Of a stretch of DNA of 64,000 bases, positions 9,626-20,216 are shown piece after piece. Under the pieces are notes generated by a model, which saw only the letters and a program-made list of their open reading frames with translations, made no database searches and had not been told where the DNA came from. The stretch is taken from assembly GCA_009767595.1 (NCBI GenBank), contig VSDK01001438.1, positions 591,328-655,327 of the forward strand, given 5' to 3'. The stretch's first letter is position 1, and the number at the start of each line of letters is the position of its first letter. The translations under genes were made by a program, and so were the position numbers. This DNA comes from Symbiodinium kawagutii (Eukaryota > Sar > Dinophyceae > Suessiales > Symbiodiniaceae).

Positions 9626-9860
9626 TAATATCAACTCCATTACTAATCGAAGCATCGCTTCAAGTCCATAATCGAAACATTACTACAAGGTGGGCCCCCT
9701 TAGTTAGCTAAGTTGGTTCATAACTAGGGTAACTACTAGTTATTTTGGATATAACCATAGTTAAATGGCTTATTAACCAACTTGTAGCCAGGGGGGCCCA
9801 CCTTGTAATATCAACTCCAATACATTACTAGTCCTGATTAGAACATCGCACCAAGTCCTG
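9626..9860. repeat. duplicated host segment flanking the MITE
   Basis: 9626-9666 and 9805-9860 share AATATCAACTCCA, a TTACTA block, CATCGC and CAAGTCC in the same order. One copy lies on each side of the palindromic element at 9684-9807. Confidence 0.5.
9684..9807. mobile_element. MITE-like element with 16-bp perfect terminal inverted repeats
   Basis: Left end TACAAGGTGGGCCCCC (9684-9699) is the exact reverse complement of the right end GGGGGCCCACCTTGTA (9792-9807). A second inner inverted pair is AAGTTGGTT / AACCAACTT. The interior is about 90 bp, AT-rich and non-coding. If the outermost TA is a target duplication, the element is 9686-9805 flanked by TA, as in Tc1/mariner-type MITEs. Confidence 0.65.
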
Positions 9861-11280
9861 GTTCCATGGCAGTTCATGGTGATGTCGAGGCGGAAGTCGA
9901 GGCGGAAAGTTCCCAGCAATGAGTGGCTGGGCCTTCTTGAATGGATCAATGGTGCTTTGTCAAAATGTGGGACCCCAAAGTTATGATTGGCTCATTGTTG
10001 TAAATGATTAGTGGATAATTTAAGGATACTCCGATTTTGAGAAACCACTAAATTTGTAAGAAGATACGCTTGGAAGAGACATTTACATTTTCTTGATATG
10101 TCATTTCTCTCCCTCTTTTTTTCAACAGATCAATCTTCTTGACTCATTAATCATCATCAACCAGTATAAAATCCATCATCAAACCTTATTGGCTATGAAT
10201 TATAAGCAATCGCTAACGATCATAAACCTTCAGACTTGTCCTTTCAATTTTTGTTTTAGTGTGTGAGCAGTTGTCCAACAAAATTCTCTCTACTCAGGCG
10301 AGGCCAAAGAAGTGGGGATGTGAAAGATTCGAAACGTCCACATTTCAGGAGCTTCTTGGGGTGTCACATGCCCATCCAGAGCGAGCTTTTGATGGAATGT
10401 TGGATGTTCATTCATTCTCTGCCACTACAGTAGTTTTGGTATTCTTATTTTTGCCGCATTCCCCACATTCCAATATGTGCCGATCAGCTTTCACGCCAGT
10501 GTTCTCAACCATGGATGCTGGTCGTAGTGCAGTCGAAGATGGCGCGAAGAAGACTGATACTTTGCCGCTTCATTTACGCATCCTGTTTGGGATCATGTGA
10601 AGAGATGGAAGTTGGAAAAAACAGACCGAAACTAGGAGATATCCAGAAACTTGGAAACATCAAGAGATCTCCAGAAACTAAGACGCTGAGTAGTTTTCGG
10701 CTTTGAGAGGTGGACCAACCGAATGTTGCTGGGTGGACGGCGGGGGCCTTGAAGCTGGGCGGATGACCTGGTCATGTCAGCCCACTGAGTAGCTCGCTTC
10801 ATTCGGCTTCTTTGCAGTCGCTTTTTTCACGAGTTCACAGAGTTCACTTGAAAGGAAACGTGAAGAAAACTGCACCTAGAATTCATCTGGTATTATTTGC
10901 ATGCATTGTCCGATACTGCTGGTGCCAGAGTGTAGATTGACGCAATCTCCACCCATCCTGATATCAAGTAGATTGTTTGAAGCGAGCCACTGCTCACACT
11001 GGTACCTTTGTGATGGGGGTAACCTTCAGAAGTTGCCTGATATCTCATTCGTCTTGCAAAGTCACCAACTATTCAAAGCGTTTGCCTATTATGAACTAAA
11101 GTGTAGGTGTGTCGAATCCTTTACAAGAACAACAAGCAAGAGAATAGGAGGTCTACCCGCTTCAGAGAGAATCAGTGTTTCTGCTTGACAAAGCCAAATA
11201 AAGGACATGTTGTCAAGTCCACAAATCAGGTCCATCCATTTTGTTCAAGTTTTTCTTCAATCCATGCTATGACCTGCACA
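9861..11280. other. no confident gene
   Basis: The longest frame (10259-10600, 113 codons, GTG start) and the one at 10901-11188 show no domain or convincing splice structure. The segment before 10250 is AT-rich. Confidence 0.35.
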
Positions 11281-11954
11281 GATGGAATGAGGTACAAGGT
11301 GAAAGGTCATTTGGGAGATGGCACCTTTGGACGCGTGCTGGCCGCGAAGGCCTCTTCAAAGAGACATTTGCAGGGAACAAAGGCAGCCCACAATTTTCAA
11401 AAGTTTTAAAAGATTCAAACAATACTTAATGATTATAAAAGTTTTAAAAGACATTTTGGGAGAATTCTTTGGCATGATTATCAAACAATGAAGAAATCCA
11501 TAGATTTTTCCATAGATTGCCCTAGGGCCTTGATTCCCTTGATGCAATTCTCACAGGCACGGCCTGAAACGCTTCGGGCTTGGTTTCCTGCCTCAAAGGT
11601 GCACCAAAGGACTCTCCCTTGAACGCTGCAGGACTGTCAAACCGGCACAGACGTAGCCATCAAAATCATCAAGTCTGCAGCAGCCCCAGATCTGTCGAAA
11701 CTGAGACCTTCACTTTGTAAATTTGGCATCGCAAAACGATTGGACAGACAAGCCCTGATCGATACCTTGCAAATGGGAAAATTATCAGCAGATAGATTCT
11801 GCTAAGTCAACTTAGTGCTTGATCAGTCTTGTCCTAGCCATCTACTGTCAGCTCTTGTCTGCCCCTTTTACCCAAAGGCGGAGCATCTTCGTGAACTTGC
11901 AGAGGAGGAAGCAGAGGTGGAGCAAGGGCCACACCCTTTGCGCTGCTCCAATAT
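11281..11954 (+). CDS. N-terminal exons of a protein kinase (CLK/LAMMER-like?)
   Basis: Exon 1, 11281-11340, follows an acceptor (GACCTGCACAG) and encodes YKVKGHLGDGTFGRVL, a glycine-rich ATP-binding loop. Exon 2 starts at 11632 after CGCTGCAG and encodes DCQTGTDVAIKIIKS, with the VAIK lysine. Ending exon 1 at 11340 gives a GC-AG intron (11341-11631) with both ends in phase 0. A third piece near 11877-11954 (AEHLRELAEEEAEVEQ) fits the alpha-C helix region with its Glu. The GTFGRVL and VAIKII context resembles CLK/LAMMER kinases. HRD and DFG exons were not found in this window, so the gene is partial, a fragment, or has distant exons. Confidence 0.5.
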
Positions 11955-13150
11955 GTAAAGAGAAAGAAAACCACCAACGACTGCGATCACAAGCTTTTGC
12001 TGACGAAAGTTGCATTGATGGGACTTTCAAGATTTTGAATATGGGTATTTCTCAAAATAGGGGACCCCCCACATCCACTTTATTGACCTTTGAGTTATAA
12101 ACAATCCATTTTTTTGGGTCCCCTCTTGAACGAAACCCCTACATGCACAAGTAGTTTCTAGTGGGGATTAGAATTTACTCTCATCATGCTCCCCAAAATC
12201 ACTATTCTTGTTGCATGATCGTTGAAGGGTGTCAAATTGAAGTCAAAAAATGTGATTTGCTAGGAAGGAAGAATTTTGTTCCGTCTCTTCGGAAAAGTGC
12301 AGCCAAGCAGACGGGAAAGGGTTGATGTGTGCATACCTAGAATTTGCCAGCTAAGTACATCAAACATTTTGCGAATTTGAGTTGGGTGGGAAAGAGCGCA
12401 AAAGGTGGTCGGGCTGTTTCTGAGCACAATGCCGCATATTTTTGAAGCACATTGTACACTGCACCATTTGGAGACCTGAAAAAAGATAAGACGATGGCCA
12501 TGTGGAAAAACTTGTGTCAGACGGATTTCTGCTGCAATTCCTGATAGGGCAATTTTGTCTTTTTTTGAAACGTCCAAAAGATGGGACTTTCCTCTTAATT
12601 TCGAAACTTTTTTTTTGTTTGCTTCTTTGAACATTTTCGAGTTTCCAAGGGAAAGGTAAACAACACTTCCACCCACAGAATTCACCAAAAATAGCAACTT
12701 CCAGTCCAGGTAAAATCACAATGAGGTTAGATAAGAAGAACTGGGGTCCCATCTGCATTTTGCTTGTGTTGGGCTAAACCCCGAAAGCCAGGGCGAAGAA
12801 CGACACAACCCGACCATGTCTGTCAATTGTGTTGGTTTTTTGACTTCAGTACTATCGCTGTACACCGTCAATGGTGTGGCCAAACCTGCGGAATGAGCAA
12901 TTCTTTCTGTAGACAGCATTTGGCTACAAATGCTATGTCAGAAATCCTGCAAGACCACATATCTCTAGTGTGGTGCTGATATTGGTTGGCAATCTTTTTC
13001 CCTGCATTGCGGACCAGATGTTTTAGTGCAAGCACAATATTGGCAGATCTATACATGATTTGACCAGTATGAATAATCGCCTCACATGTGCATAAGAACA
13101 GCCTTGAACAACCTTGATATCATTGTATCCTTGAGGGCGGGGCTCAGGGT
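11955..13150. other. no confident gene
   Basis: Leftward frames at 12260-12758 and the plus frame 12764-12979 lack domain or splice support. Confidence 0.35.
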
Positions 13151-13158
13151 GGGCAGAG

Positions 13159-13377
13159 ACTTTGACAAAGTTTCTTGTACCTCTGGTTGCCCAGTTTGTC
13201 TACGTGTTTCTTGCTCGGCTCAGATGGTTTGTTTGGGGCGCCGAGTTTGGGCTGGGGAGAGACTTTCAGTGGCTGATGGATAGACCTCAGAGGCAACAGA
13301 TCGCTGCGTGGCCAGGTGCTTTGGAGGATCCAAAGAATGGACTCTCCAAAGCTGGGAAAGGATGGATCTCTGAGTGA
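13159..13377 (+). CDS. candidate terminal exon, hydrophobic unknown protein
   Basis: A possible acceptor (GGGTGGGCAG) ends at 13152. An open frame then runs to TGA at 13375-13377. It starts with a hydrophobic stretch (FLVPLVAQFVYVFLARLRWF), possibly a membrane helix. A polar tail follows (DRPQRQQIAAWPGALEDPKN). G/C-ending codons resemble those in the FKBP gene. The stop is about 270 bases upstream of the FKBP ATG on the same strand, as in the tandem same-strand genes common in dinoflagellates. Confidence 0.4.
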   Translation, partial: TLTKFLVPLVAQFVYVFLARLRWFVWGAEFGLGRDFQWLMDRPQRQQIAAWPGALEDPKNGLSKAGKGWISE

Positions 13378-13649
13378 AGTCGGTGAAGTCGGAAGGACTG
13401 TGGGTCGGTGGCCAACTGCATCTCTCGCCACAGAGTGTGTTGTGTCATAAGCACGGACATTCGTCTACCGCAGAATCGGTCCAAATGAACGATGTCATAA
13501 GCAGACATGTTGGCACCCCCCCTCACACGCACAACTTCCTCTTTCAGAAACATCCAAGACTCATTAGCGAAACCATGGAGACTAATGACATTTCAACACT
13601 TCAGCAGGTATCTCCAAAGCAGAGACTGCAGCTGCCGAATTCTCGAGTG

Positions 13650-14381
13650 ATGAGGTGCAGCAAAAAGACTTCGAACTGCAAGACCTGGACGATTTGTTTT
13701 TTGAGCTTTGGCTGTGTACTCCTCGCCAGACTTGCAGAGAGTGATGGCCATCCTCGCATCACATCCTTTCAAGATGTTTCCAAGCATGTTTCCACACTGC
13801 CACAAAGCAGTGTTTCCAGACGCAGAAGTCTCGCTCTGCCGCTGCTGAGTGCAGTCGGTGCTACAAGCGTTGCAAAGCCTGTCCAGGCGTTAGTTGGTTC
13901 AACCCTATCGCCTGCCATTGAAGAGGTGGTCAATGCGGAACCAAAGGGCACAGACTTTAAGAGCTTACCGGGTGGCCTGAAGGTCTTGGACTTGGCTGTT
14001 GGCAAGGGAGATGAATGTTGCAAGGAGGGTGATACCGTGGTGGTGGACTGGAGTTTAAGGAAGAGCAATGGTTACTTTGTTGATGCATCTTTTGGATTTG
14101 ATCCAGGCCGTGGCATTGATGAGAAATTTGGCGTCGGCTCACCTGAGCTACGCTTTTCTCCTATGGGGGACAAGGGTGACAAAGTCATTGAAGGCGTCAA
14201 GAAGGCCCTCATAGGAATGCGTGTCGGTGGCACTCGACGGATAATTGTGCCCCCGAATCTGGGTTATGTCACAGACGATCTCGCTCCGAAACCTGTGGAT
14301 TGGGGGCGGCAGACCCAGATTCAGCGTGCCAAGAACAAAAACTTTGTGATTGAATTACGTTTGAAGGCGGTGCGTCAGTAA
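13650..14381 (+). CDS. FKBP-type peptidyl-prolyl isomerase, probably plastid thylakoid lumen
   Basis: An FKBP domain occupies roughly the last 140 residues: GGLKVLDLAVGKGDECCKEG, VVVDWSLRKSNGYFVDASFG, VIEGVKKALIGMRVGGTRRI, VPPNLGYV and a closing FVIELRLKAV. It would catalyse Xaa-Pro cis-trans isomerisation. I chose ATG 13650 because it gives a basic n-region (MRCSKKTSNCK) before a hydrophobic core (WTICFLSFGCVLLARLA), a signal peptide. Upstream in-frame ATGs (13575 and earlier) would add a polar extension. After a transit-peptide-like stretch comes SRRRSLALPLLSAVGATSVA ending in VQA: a twin-arginine plus AxA-like lumenal signal. This layered leader fits a peridinin plastid and its lumen. The CDS has no intron. 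Active-site residues look partly divergent, so enzymatic activity is uncertain. Confidence 0.85.
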   Translation: MRCSKKTSNCKTWTICFLSFGCVLLARLAESDGHPRITSFQDVSKHVSTLPQSSVSRRRSLALPLLSAVGATSVAKPVQALVGSTLSPAIEEVVNAEPKGTDFKSLPGGLKVLDLAVGKGDECCKEGDTVVVDWSLRKSNGYFVDASFGFDPGRGIDEKFGVGSPELRFSPMGDKGDKVIEGVKKALIGMRVGGTRRIIVPPNLGYVTDDLAPKPVDWGRQTQIQRAKNKNFVIELRLKAVRQ

Positions 14382-15820
14382 TGTGGAAAACTTGTGTCCG
14401 ACCTCTTGCCGAACGCCATGTCAGACAACAGTTCCAGGTTTGAAAAAGGCACATGTCTTGGCTGATGCATGTGCGATTTGCACAAGAGATGTTTGGCTTG
14501 GGACTTTTCTTTAATGCAGGATCAAGATGGATCAAGAAGCAGAATGCCTTGAGTTCACTTACTAGGTGTCCTTGCAGACATGAGGACAGCTTCATGCTCT
14601 CAGTGTGATCGCGTTTCATGGCAGGAGCGAACTGTTTGTTTGTCTCCTCGATAGCCCTCCTGCCTTGTCATTGTCGTGTTGCCTTTGGTGCCAGTTTTTC
14701 AAAAACCAAGGGATCTTATCTATTTGTGCGCATGGCAGGTTGGAGTTTCAGATTTCTAGTGATTCCACGGTTCGAAAGAGGTGGCCCTTCGGACATGGAG
14801 CTGTCCACAAACTGGCGTCATGGATGCTGTGTACTCCCACGCCATGGTCAATTTCAGTGTAGAAACTGTAGCAGTCTGGTGAAAAGCATTGAATACCTTG
14901 CCGTGTCTCGATAGGGGATCATAGAGCACTCCCTTTGTCGCTGTAGTCATAGTCAGTCCATGGAAGGAATCTTCATGATATATGCCAGACAGTACAAGAG
15001 GACTACCCAACACTTTCGGACTGCTCTGTAGGTATTGTCGCTCGTCCCTCACCTAATTTCTGCACCATGTGGATATCGATGCTTGCTAGGGTAGCAGCGG
15101 ATCTTTGTAGATGCTTGGAGTTCCAGCGTACAGGCCTAGTCTGAGTCATTTGAAAATATCGGGGGCGAAGCGCAGCTGCCAGGTTTTTTGCAGCCTGGTG
15201 AACATTTTTGTGCGGAGACCTGCTTTACTGAGCTTGTTTTTCCTGGACCAAATTTGTGATCATTCCTTTATCTTTTTTAAAGCATAGTCGAAGTCTAGAC
15301 TGTTTCTTAGCTAATGCTTGTATCATTTTGTATTTGTGGCGTTGCTTCTTCGCTGTGTAATCATTTCAATTGGGAAGCTCCTGTTGAGGCATGGTGTTCG
15401 AGCAGCTGGGCATGAGCCTTCGTGATCTTTTGAAGAGGACCATTGATTCAAAGCATTGTCCTTTACTTCAAGTTTTCTCAAAAATCCAAACAATGATATT
15501 CAATCTTCAAACATATTCCAACCATCATCACAATTTATAACTCAGTCATTTGGGGTTAGGTATGATAGCCTTGCTGTTCCAGTGCCGCATCGATCCGATT
15601 CTTTTGTCCAACGGATGCAAGGCAGCAAACTTGCATGTGCAGTTCACTCAAGATTTACAAACCAGACTTTTTTTTGGCTTATTGATGTAGAGATATCTGG
15701 TATTCCCTTAAAGGGACGGTTTCCGACTCAACATGGTATATATACCTCCCCAATAAATAGACACAGGTTCACTAATCCGATGGTTGCCAGTCCCTATTTA
15801 CTGTATTGGGACATGCCACG
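14382..15820. other. no confident gene; one weak ORF
   Basis: An ATG frame at 14618-14914 (98 codons) and its overlapping neighbour both look mildly protein-like. They cannot both be real and neither shows a domain. 15050-15450 holds nothing visible. Confidence 0.35.
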
Positions 15821-15830
15821 ACGGTGTCAG

Positions 15831-15940
15831 GAATCACAACCGTGGTCTGCACGTGGCGGACGTGCAAGCCATGTCGCGGCAGCTGATCGAAGCTCTACGG
15901 AGACTTCATCTTTTGGGTGCCCTGCGGGGGGCTACGTGTG
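15831..15940 (+). CDS. internal exon, possible kinase alpha-E segment
   Basis: An acceptor (GACGGTGTCAG, ending 15830) and a donor (GTAAAGG, from 15941) bound 110 bases that read VADVQAMSRQLIEALRRLH in one open frame. The spacing of Leu/Ile and the AL-x-x-LH pattern resemble the alpha-E helix of protein kinases, just before the HRD loop. No HRD follows in frame, so the kinase idea is weak. Confidence 0.4.
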
Positions 15941-15949
15941 GTAAAGGAC

Positions 15950-16720
15950 CAACCATTAGCAGCCATGAATAGTGACTTGGCAAACAACCAACTTGGCTAA
16001 TGGTCACCATTGGTAAACAACGAACCAGGCCAACCAATAGTGACCAAAATTGAAATTAGCAACATTGGAACCATTAGCCCATTAGCCAGTAGTGACCATG
16101 AGCAACCATGATTCAATAGCGACCACTAGTGAATAGAGAATGAGACCAAAACCGGCATAGCCAATGGTGACCAGAAATGAGCAACATTAGCAACCGCTAG
16201 CCAATAGTGACAAAGACTGACATAGAGAACGTGGGTTGGCCATGTTAATAACAACCACTAGTGAAAAGAGAATACCAACCAATCAATGACCAATGATGGC
16301 TCGTGATGAACAATAAATGATAGCTGATAACATTCATACTGGCACTCAAGACAGGTTGCCGGGAGCTTAATCGAGTTGGCCACGAAAGTTTCAACTTGTT
16401 CATGTTCAATGTTTCAAGACAATCAACAACCGTTAATTATGGCTAATTGTGGTCAATAACTGATAAGAACGAATAAAGGATGATTATACGTACCTAATTG
16501 GTCAATGACGTATAACAACGGAAACCTCCAAATACGGCTAATAGTGATCAATAAAACCAACAACCAGAAATTGTGGCAAATTGTGCTGATGACAAAACAA
16601 ACAACAACCAATGATTGTGGCCAATGGCGGCCAATTACTGATAATCAACATTGATTCTGGCCAATATTGGTGAATAACCAATAACCAAGAATAACATTAT
16701 CATGGCATGGGGTGGTTAAT
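15950..16720. repeat. degenerate low-complexity region (CCAATAGTGACCA-like)
   Basis: Many imperfect copies of short words such as AGCCAATAGTGACCA, ACCATTAGCC and GGCCAATGGTGACC, without fixed period. The same style recurs at 20930-21070, 28440-28690, 29840-30330, 51905-52600 and 62690-62770. Confidence 0.6.
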
Positions 16721-16722
16721 GG

Positions 16723-16723
16723 G

Positions 16724-16767
<44 letters not shown>

Positions 16768-16768
16768 G
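16723..16768. repeat. (CAA)n microsatellite
   Basis: About 15 uninterrupted CAA triplets. Confidence 0.95.
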
Positions 16769-17098
16769 GGAATTCCTTAACCCATGGTCATTTTTTTCCT
16801 ATAGTGAAGCTAATATCATTTTGACGGCAAACCATGTAGTGGGACAAGCAATATTAATTTTTGATGGGGTTCAATTCATAAACGGTGGTACCCCTAACTT
16901 GTTCGTGGTTCCTCACCAGAAAATATCCCTTTTCGGTTGCTTTGAGCATACCTAGATATAGCTACACCGGCACGTCAAGCTGTTTAACTTGTTAATTGGT
17001 GACATGAAACACAAATTTTGATAGCAGGTCTCAAACTATATGCATGCTCTCAGTTATTCCCACTCACCAAAGTATTCCCTTTATCCCTGACATTTCAG

Positions 17099-17257
17099 GG
17101 GTGGTTGGACGTTGGACATCTAAAGAGGACAACTGTGCCGAAAACCGCCCAGGCAAGCAGTACGCGTAACTGGCCCCCGACCGAACAGGAAACAGCAATG
17201 CCTCAACAACAACCCAAGAAGCAAGCGAAGCAAGCAGAAGTGCAGTGTTTTCTTTGA
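17099..17257 (+). CDS. candidate terminal exon, Gln-rich tail
   Basis: A strong acceptor (TTTATCCCTGACATTTCAG, ending 17098) is followed by 52 codons and TGA at 17255-17257, starting in phase 0. The protein begins GWLDVGHLKRTTVPKTAQAS and ends in a Gln/Lys-rich tail (MPQQQPKKQAKQAEVQCFL). No domain; upstream exons not identified. Confidence 0.5.
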   Translation, partial: GWLDVGHLKRTTVPKTAQASSTRNWPPTEQETAMPQQQPKKQAKQAEVQCFL

Positions 17258-17548
17258 TAAAACTTGGACCGAATCAATAGATCCCAGAATGGTTCCTTTG
17301 CATAATTTTTTCAGGGAAACAATTTCTTACCAAACCTTTCCAGACACTAAAATTTGCATGTGCATTCTCTGTGTTTGAAGCTTTCCAAAGTGGAGTGCAC
17401 ACTTGCGCCCGAGTCCTGCACGCTTGAACCCAATCTTATATTTTGAAAGGCATTGAACTGTCAAAACAGTGTCCTTCCTATCTGGTCCCATGTATTTCCC
17501 CAAACGCAAAACTTTATTCCCCAACAGCAATACTTTGCTATGGGGTCT

Positions 17549-18035
17549 TTAGCCCAGATTGGCTCCCGTGCGATCCGGTGCAACTTCTACACCAGGTTCT
17601 GGACAGGGTTCCGGAGGGTTCCGGGGCAGATGCCTCGTGAGGTTCCGGACAGTTCCGGAGTGCAACTGCTGGTGAGGTTCCGGAGGGTTCCGGTGCAGAT
17701 AGTCGATGAGGTTCAAAAGGTTCCGGTGGAGATACCTGGTGAGGTTCCGGAAGGTTCCTGTGCAGATACCTGGTAAGGTTCCAGAGGGTTCCGGTGCAGA
17801 TAGTCGATGAGGTTCTCGAGGGTTCCAGTGCAGATAGCTGATCAGGTTCTGGAGGGTTCCGGTGCATATACTTTGTGAGGTTCCGAAAGGTTCCGGTGCA
17901 GATAGCTTGTGAGGTTCCGGGCGGCTCCGGTGCAGAAACCTGTTGAGGTTCCGAAAGGTTCCGTGGAGATAGCTGATAAACTTTCGGATGGTTCCAGTGC
18001 AGATAGCTGCTCAGAATCGGAGGGCTCCGGTGCGG
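17549..18035. repeat. GGTTCCGG minisatellite, block 1
   Basis: Tandem degenerate units of about 33-36 bp built on GAGGTTCCGGAGGGTTCCGG and TGCAGATAGCTGATGAGG. It begins with CCCAGATTGGCTCC, which recurs at the start of block 2. Confidence 0.85.
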
Positions 18036-18138
18036 TGACTTTTTAATTTATTGGGCTTGTAATACAGATGCCTTGTTAAGTTGCAAAGGGTTCAGATTTT
18101 TCCCCGATGGCAAAGCATTGAATTGGTTGCTACGGTGT

Positions 18139-18360
18139 TTTCAGCCCAGATTGGCTCCGGTGCCATCCGGTGCAGCTTTCAGACTGGGTTCCGGCACGTT
18201 CAGGGTTCCAGTGCAGATCCACGTCAGCTTCTGGAAGGTTCTAACAGGTTTTGCTTCAGCGTCCACATCGGGTTCGGGGGGGGGTTTGGGTGCAGCATCG
18301 ACGTTGGGTTCAGGGGCAGCATCCACGTCCGGTTCTGGAAGGTTCCGGTGCAGCATTTAG
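18139..18360. repeat. GGTTCCGG minisatellite, block 2
   Basis: Opens with CAGCCCAGATTGGCTCCGGT, then units such as GGGTTCCGGCACGTTCAGGG and GTTCTGGAAGGTTCCGGTGC. A weaker third block lies at 18640-18790. Confidence 0.8.
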
Positions 18361-18381
18361 ATTGGGCTCAATGAGAGATAT

Positions 18382-18606
18382 GCTTCAATTTGGTGGGAAT
18401 GACAGGTGCTAGGCGCAAAAAGGGCCGCAGATGGATCAGGTGCAGTGTTGAGACACTGGAAGTGTGGAAGACCACCTCTTTTTCCACAGGATGGGTATCC
18501 TCAACTGACCACAGAAGTTTTTAGCAGGGCGGGTCAACCATCAATAAATCCGAAAAGAGGTACATGGGTTTCACGAAGGGTCCGCATATAAATTGTAATG
18601 CTGTTG
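18382..18606. repeat. dispersed repeat, copy B
   Basis: The second copy of 7627-7860, same strand, about 80% similar by eye with small indels. It sits between minisatellite blocks 2 and 3. Confidence 0.7.
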
Positions 18607-19014
18607 GGGATAGCACAGAGTAAATTTCCGATGCGATGCAGTTTCTGGAGCGGATTCTGGAAAAAGTTCTGGATAGTTCCGAGGTTTAAGTAAGATTCTG
18701 GAAGGTTCCAGTGCAGAAGCCTGTTCGGAGCAGCATCCGGAGGGTTCCGGTGTAGCATCGACCTCAGGTTCTGGCAGGTTCCGGCGCGTGCAGCATAAGA
18801 ACGGGGATAATTTTCCATCAAGTGTGTGCGGAGCTTGCAAATATGGGTTTGCCAGTTTTCCATAACCCTGAACTTGTTGTATTCTGGGTGAATCTGAATT
18901 TGGCATAGTTGGAATCTAGGTAGTTTGTTTCTGAAATTTGAGAACTGTGAGAGTGCACACAGCTCGAGACACCGCGATCACCGCAGGTTTTATTCACACT
19001 GATTTGCCGTGGCC

Positions 19015-19433
19015 TCAGCGATGGTTGAATGATACAGCATGAGTGATGAACTGAGTCTCTGAGCGCCCCATGTACATTGATGTACATCCAACCCGGTCAC
19101 TCTCAGTGGCTTTAGACAAAGTATGAACATCGAAGTGTAGCATTGCTATGAATTTGCCACTTGACGAAACATTCACATCGCCCAAGTGGCACTCCACCGC
19201 TTTGGAAGAGGAAATGCCGCAATGTCATGCTCCGGCACAACAGCTACTTTATGGCGCCTTCAGTGCAGGAGCGATGCAACGAGTTACCTGATGGCGTTCC
19301 CGGGATGAATTGCACTTGGGCGGCTTGCTATGAGGATGTCCATAGATGACCCCTGAAAATTCATACTTCGCCTCCGACAGAAAGCGAGCACTTTTCATCG
19401 TTTAGAGGTGCCGCGGTTGACAAGCCTCAATAC
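19015..19433 (-). CDS. leftward multi-exon gene, unknown protein (3' part)
   Basis: Three exons read leftward with agreeing phases. Exon a, about 19369-19433, encodes LSTAAPLNDEKCSLSVGGE and ends at a GTATGA donor in phase 0. Exon b, 19288-19327, lies between acceptor CCTCATAG and donor GTAACT and reads QAAQVQFIPGTPS plus one base. Exon c, 19015-19199, follows acceptor TTTCCTCTTCCAAAG, completes that codon (GCG) and runs VECHLGDVNVSSSGKFIAM to a TGA. I recognise no family. A competing plus frame exists at 19148-19289, but it has no matching splice chain. Confidence 0.5.
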
Positions 19434-19439
19434 GCTGCT

Positions 19440-20216
19440 ATGATTCGCATACTCCGTAAGCGATGGAGTGCCGGATAGCTTCAACCAACCCAATCTGGTC
19501 ATATGGATATATAGTATGCGCAGCGCGTTTTCGGGGCCCTGAGAATCTTGTGATTTTAGTTTATTGTTTTAATGGTTGCAGTTGAGTTGAAAACACGCTG
19601 AGCCCATCTCAGCTTAGACTAAGTTATCATGTGATAGGTTCATGTTTGGTGCATGATCTTCTGTCTAGTGCATGTGGCAAATACATGCAAAAAAGCTTTC
19701 AATTCAGACACCCTTTGGGAGAACATACAGTTTTAATCGGACGCGCAAACCGTACCGAACCATACCAAACCCCTTTGTTTATATAGAAACATTTTTTTTT
19801 TCGGACCTAAATTTGCGCATCAAAAAAGTTAAGTACCAATTCCAAAGATTTTTGATTAGGGAAACCAAACCATTTGGGGAACTACCATGCGCGGATATAC
19901 CTGCTCATGTGCTTGTGCACTTCTGAAGGATTCGGGCCTTGAAATCATGAGGCCTCATGACTGCAGCTTGGCAGAAAGGGAACCTGTCACAAAGTCACCA
20001 AACTTGGTGTGTGTGATCATTCCAATATAGGTGCTGCAGGTATTTGATTGATGTTAACCAGGCCAGTTGTGAAATCAGGGGCCAAGGTGGGAGAGCGCAG
20101 TTATCGGCATTTCTGAGGAATTTGCCTACAGGCAAGCAACCTGCTAGGCAACATGACCCACCAAGCAGTTGAAGCCATAGTGCTCCTAGAGATGTCAAGG
20201 TTGACGGCCTGCACAC
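19440..20216. other. no confident gene
   Basis: An AT-rich plus frame (19672-19926, 84 codons) is open but has no support. The rest holds nothing visible. Confidence 0.35.
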
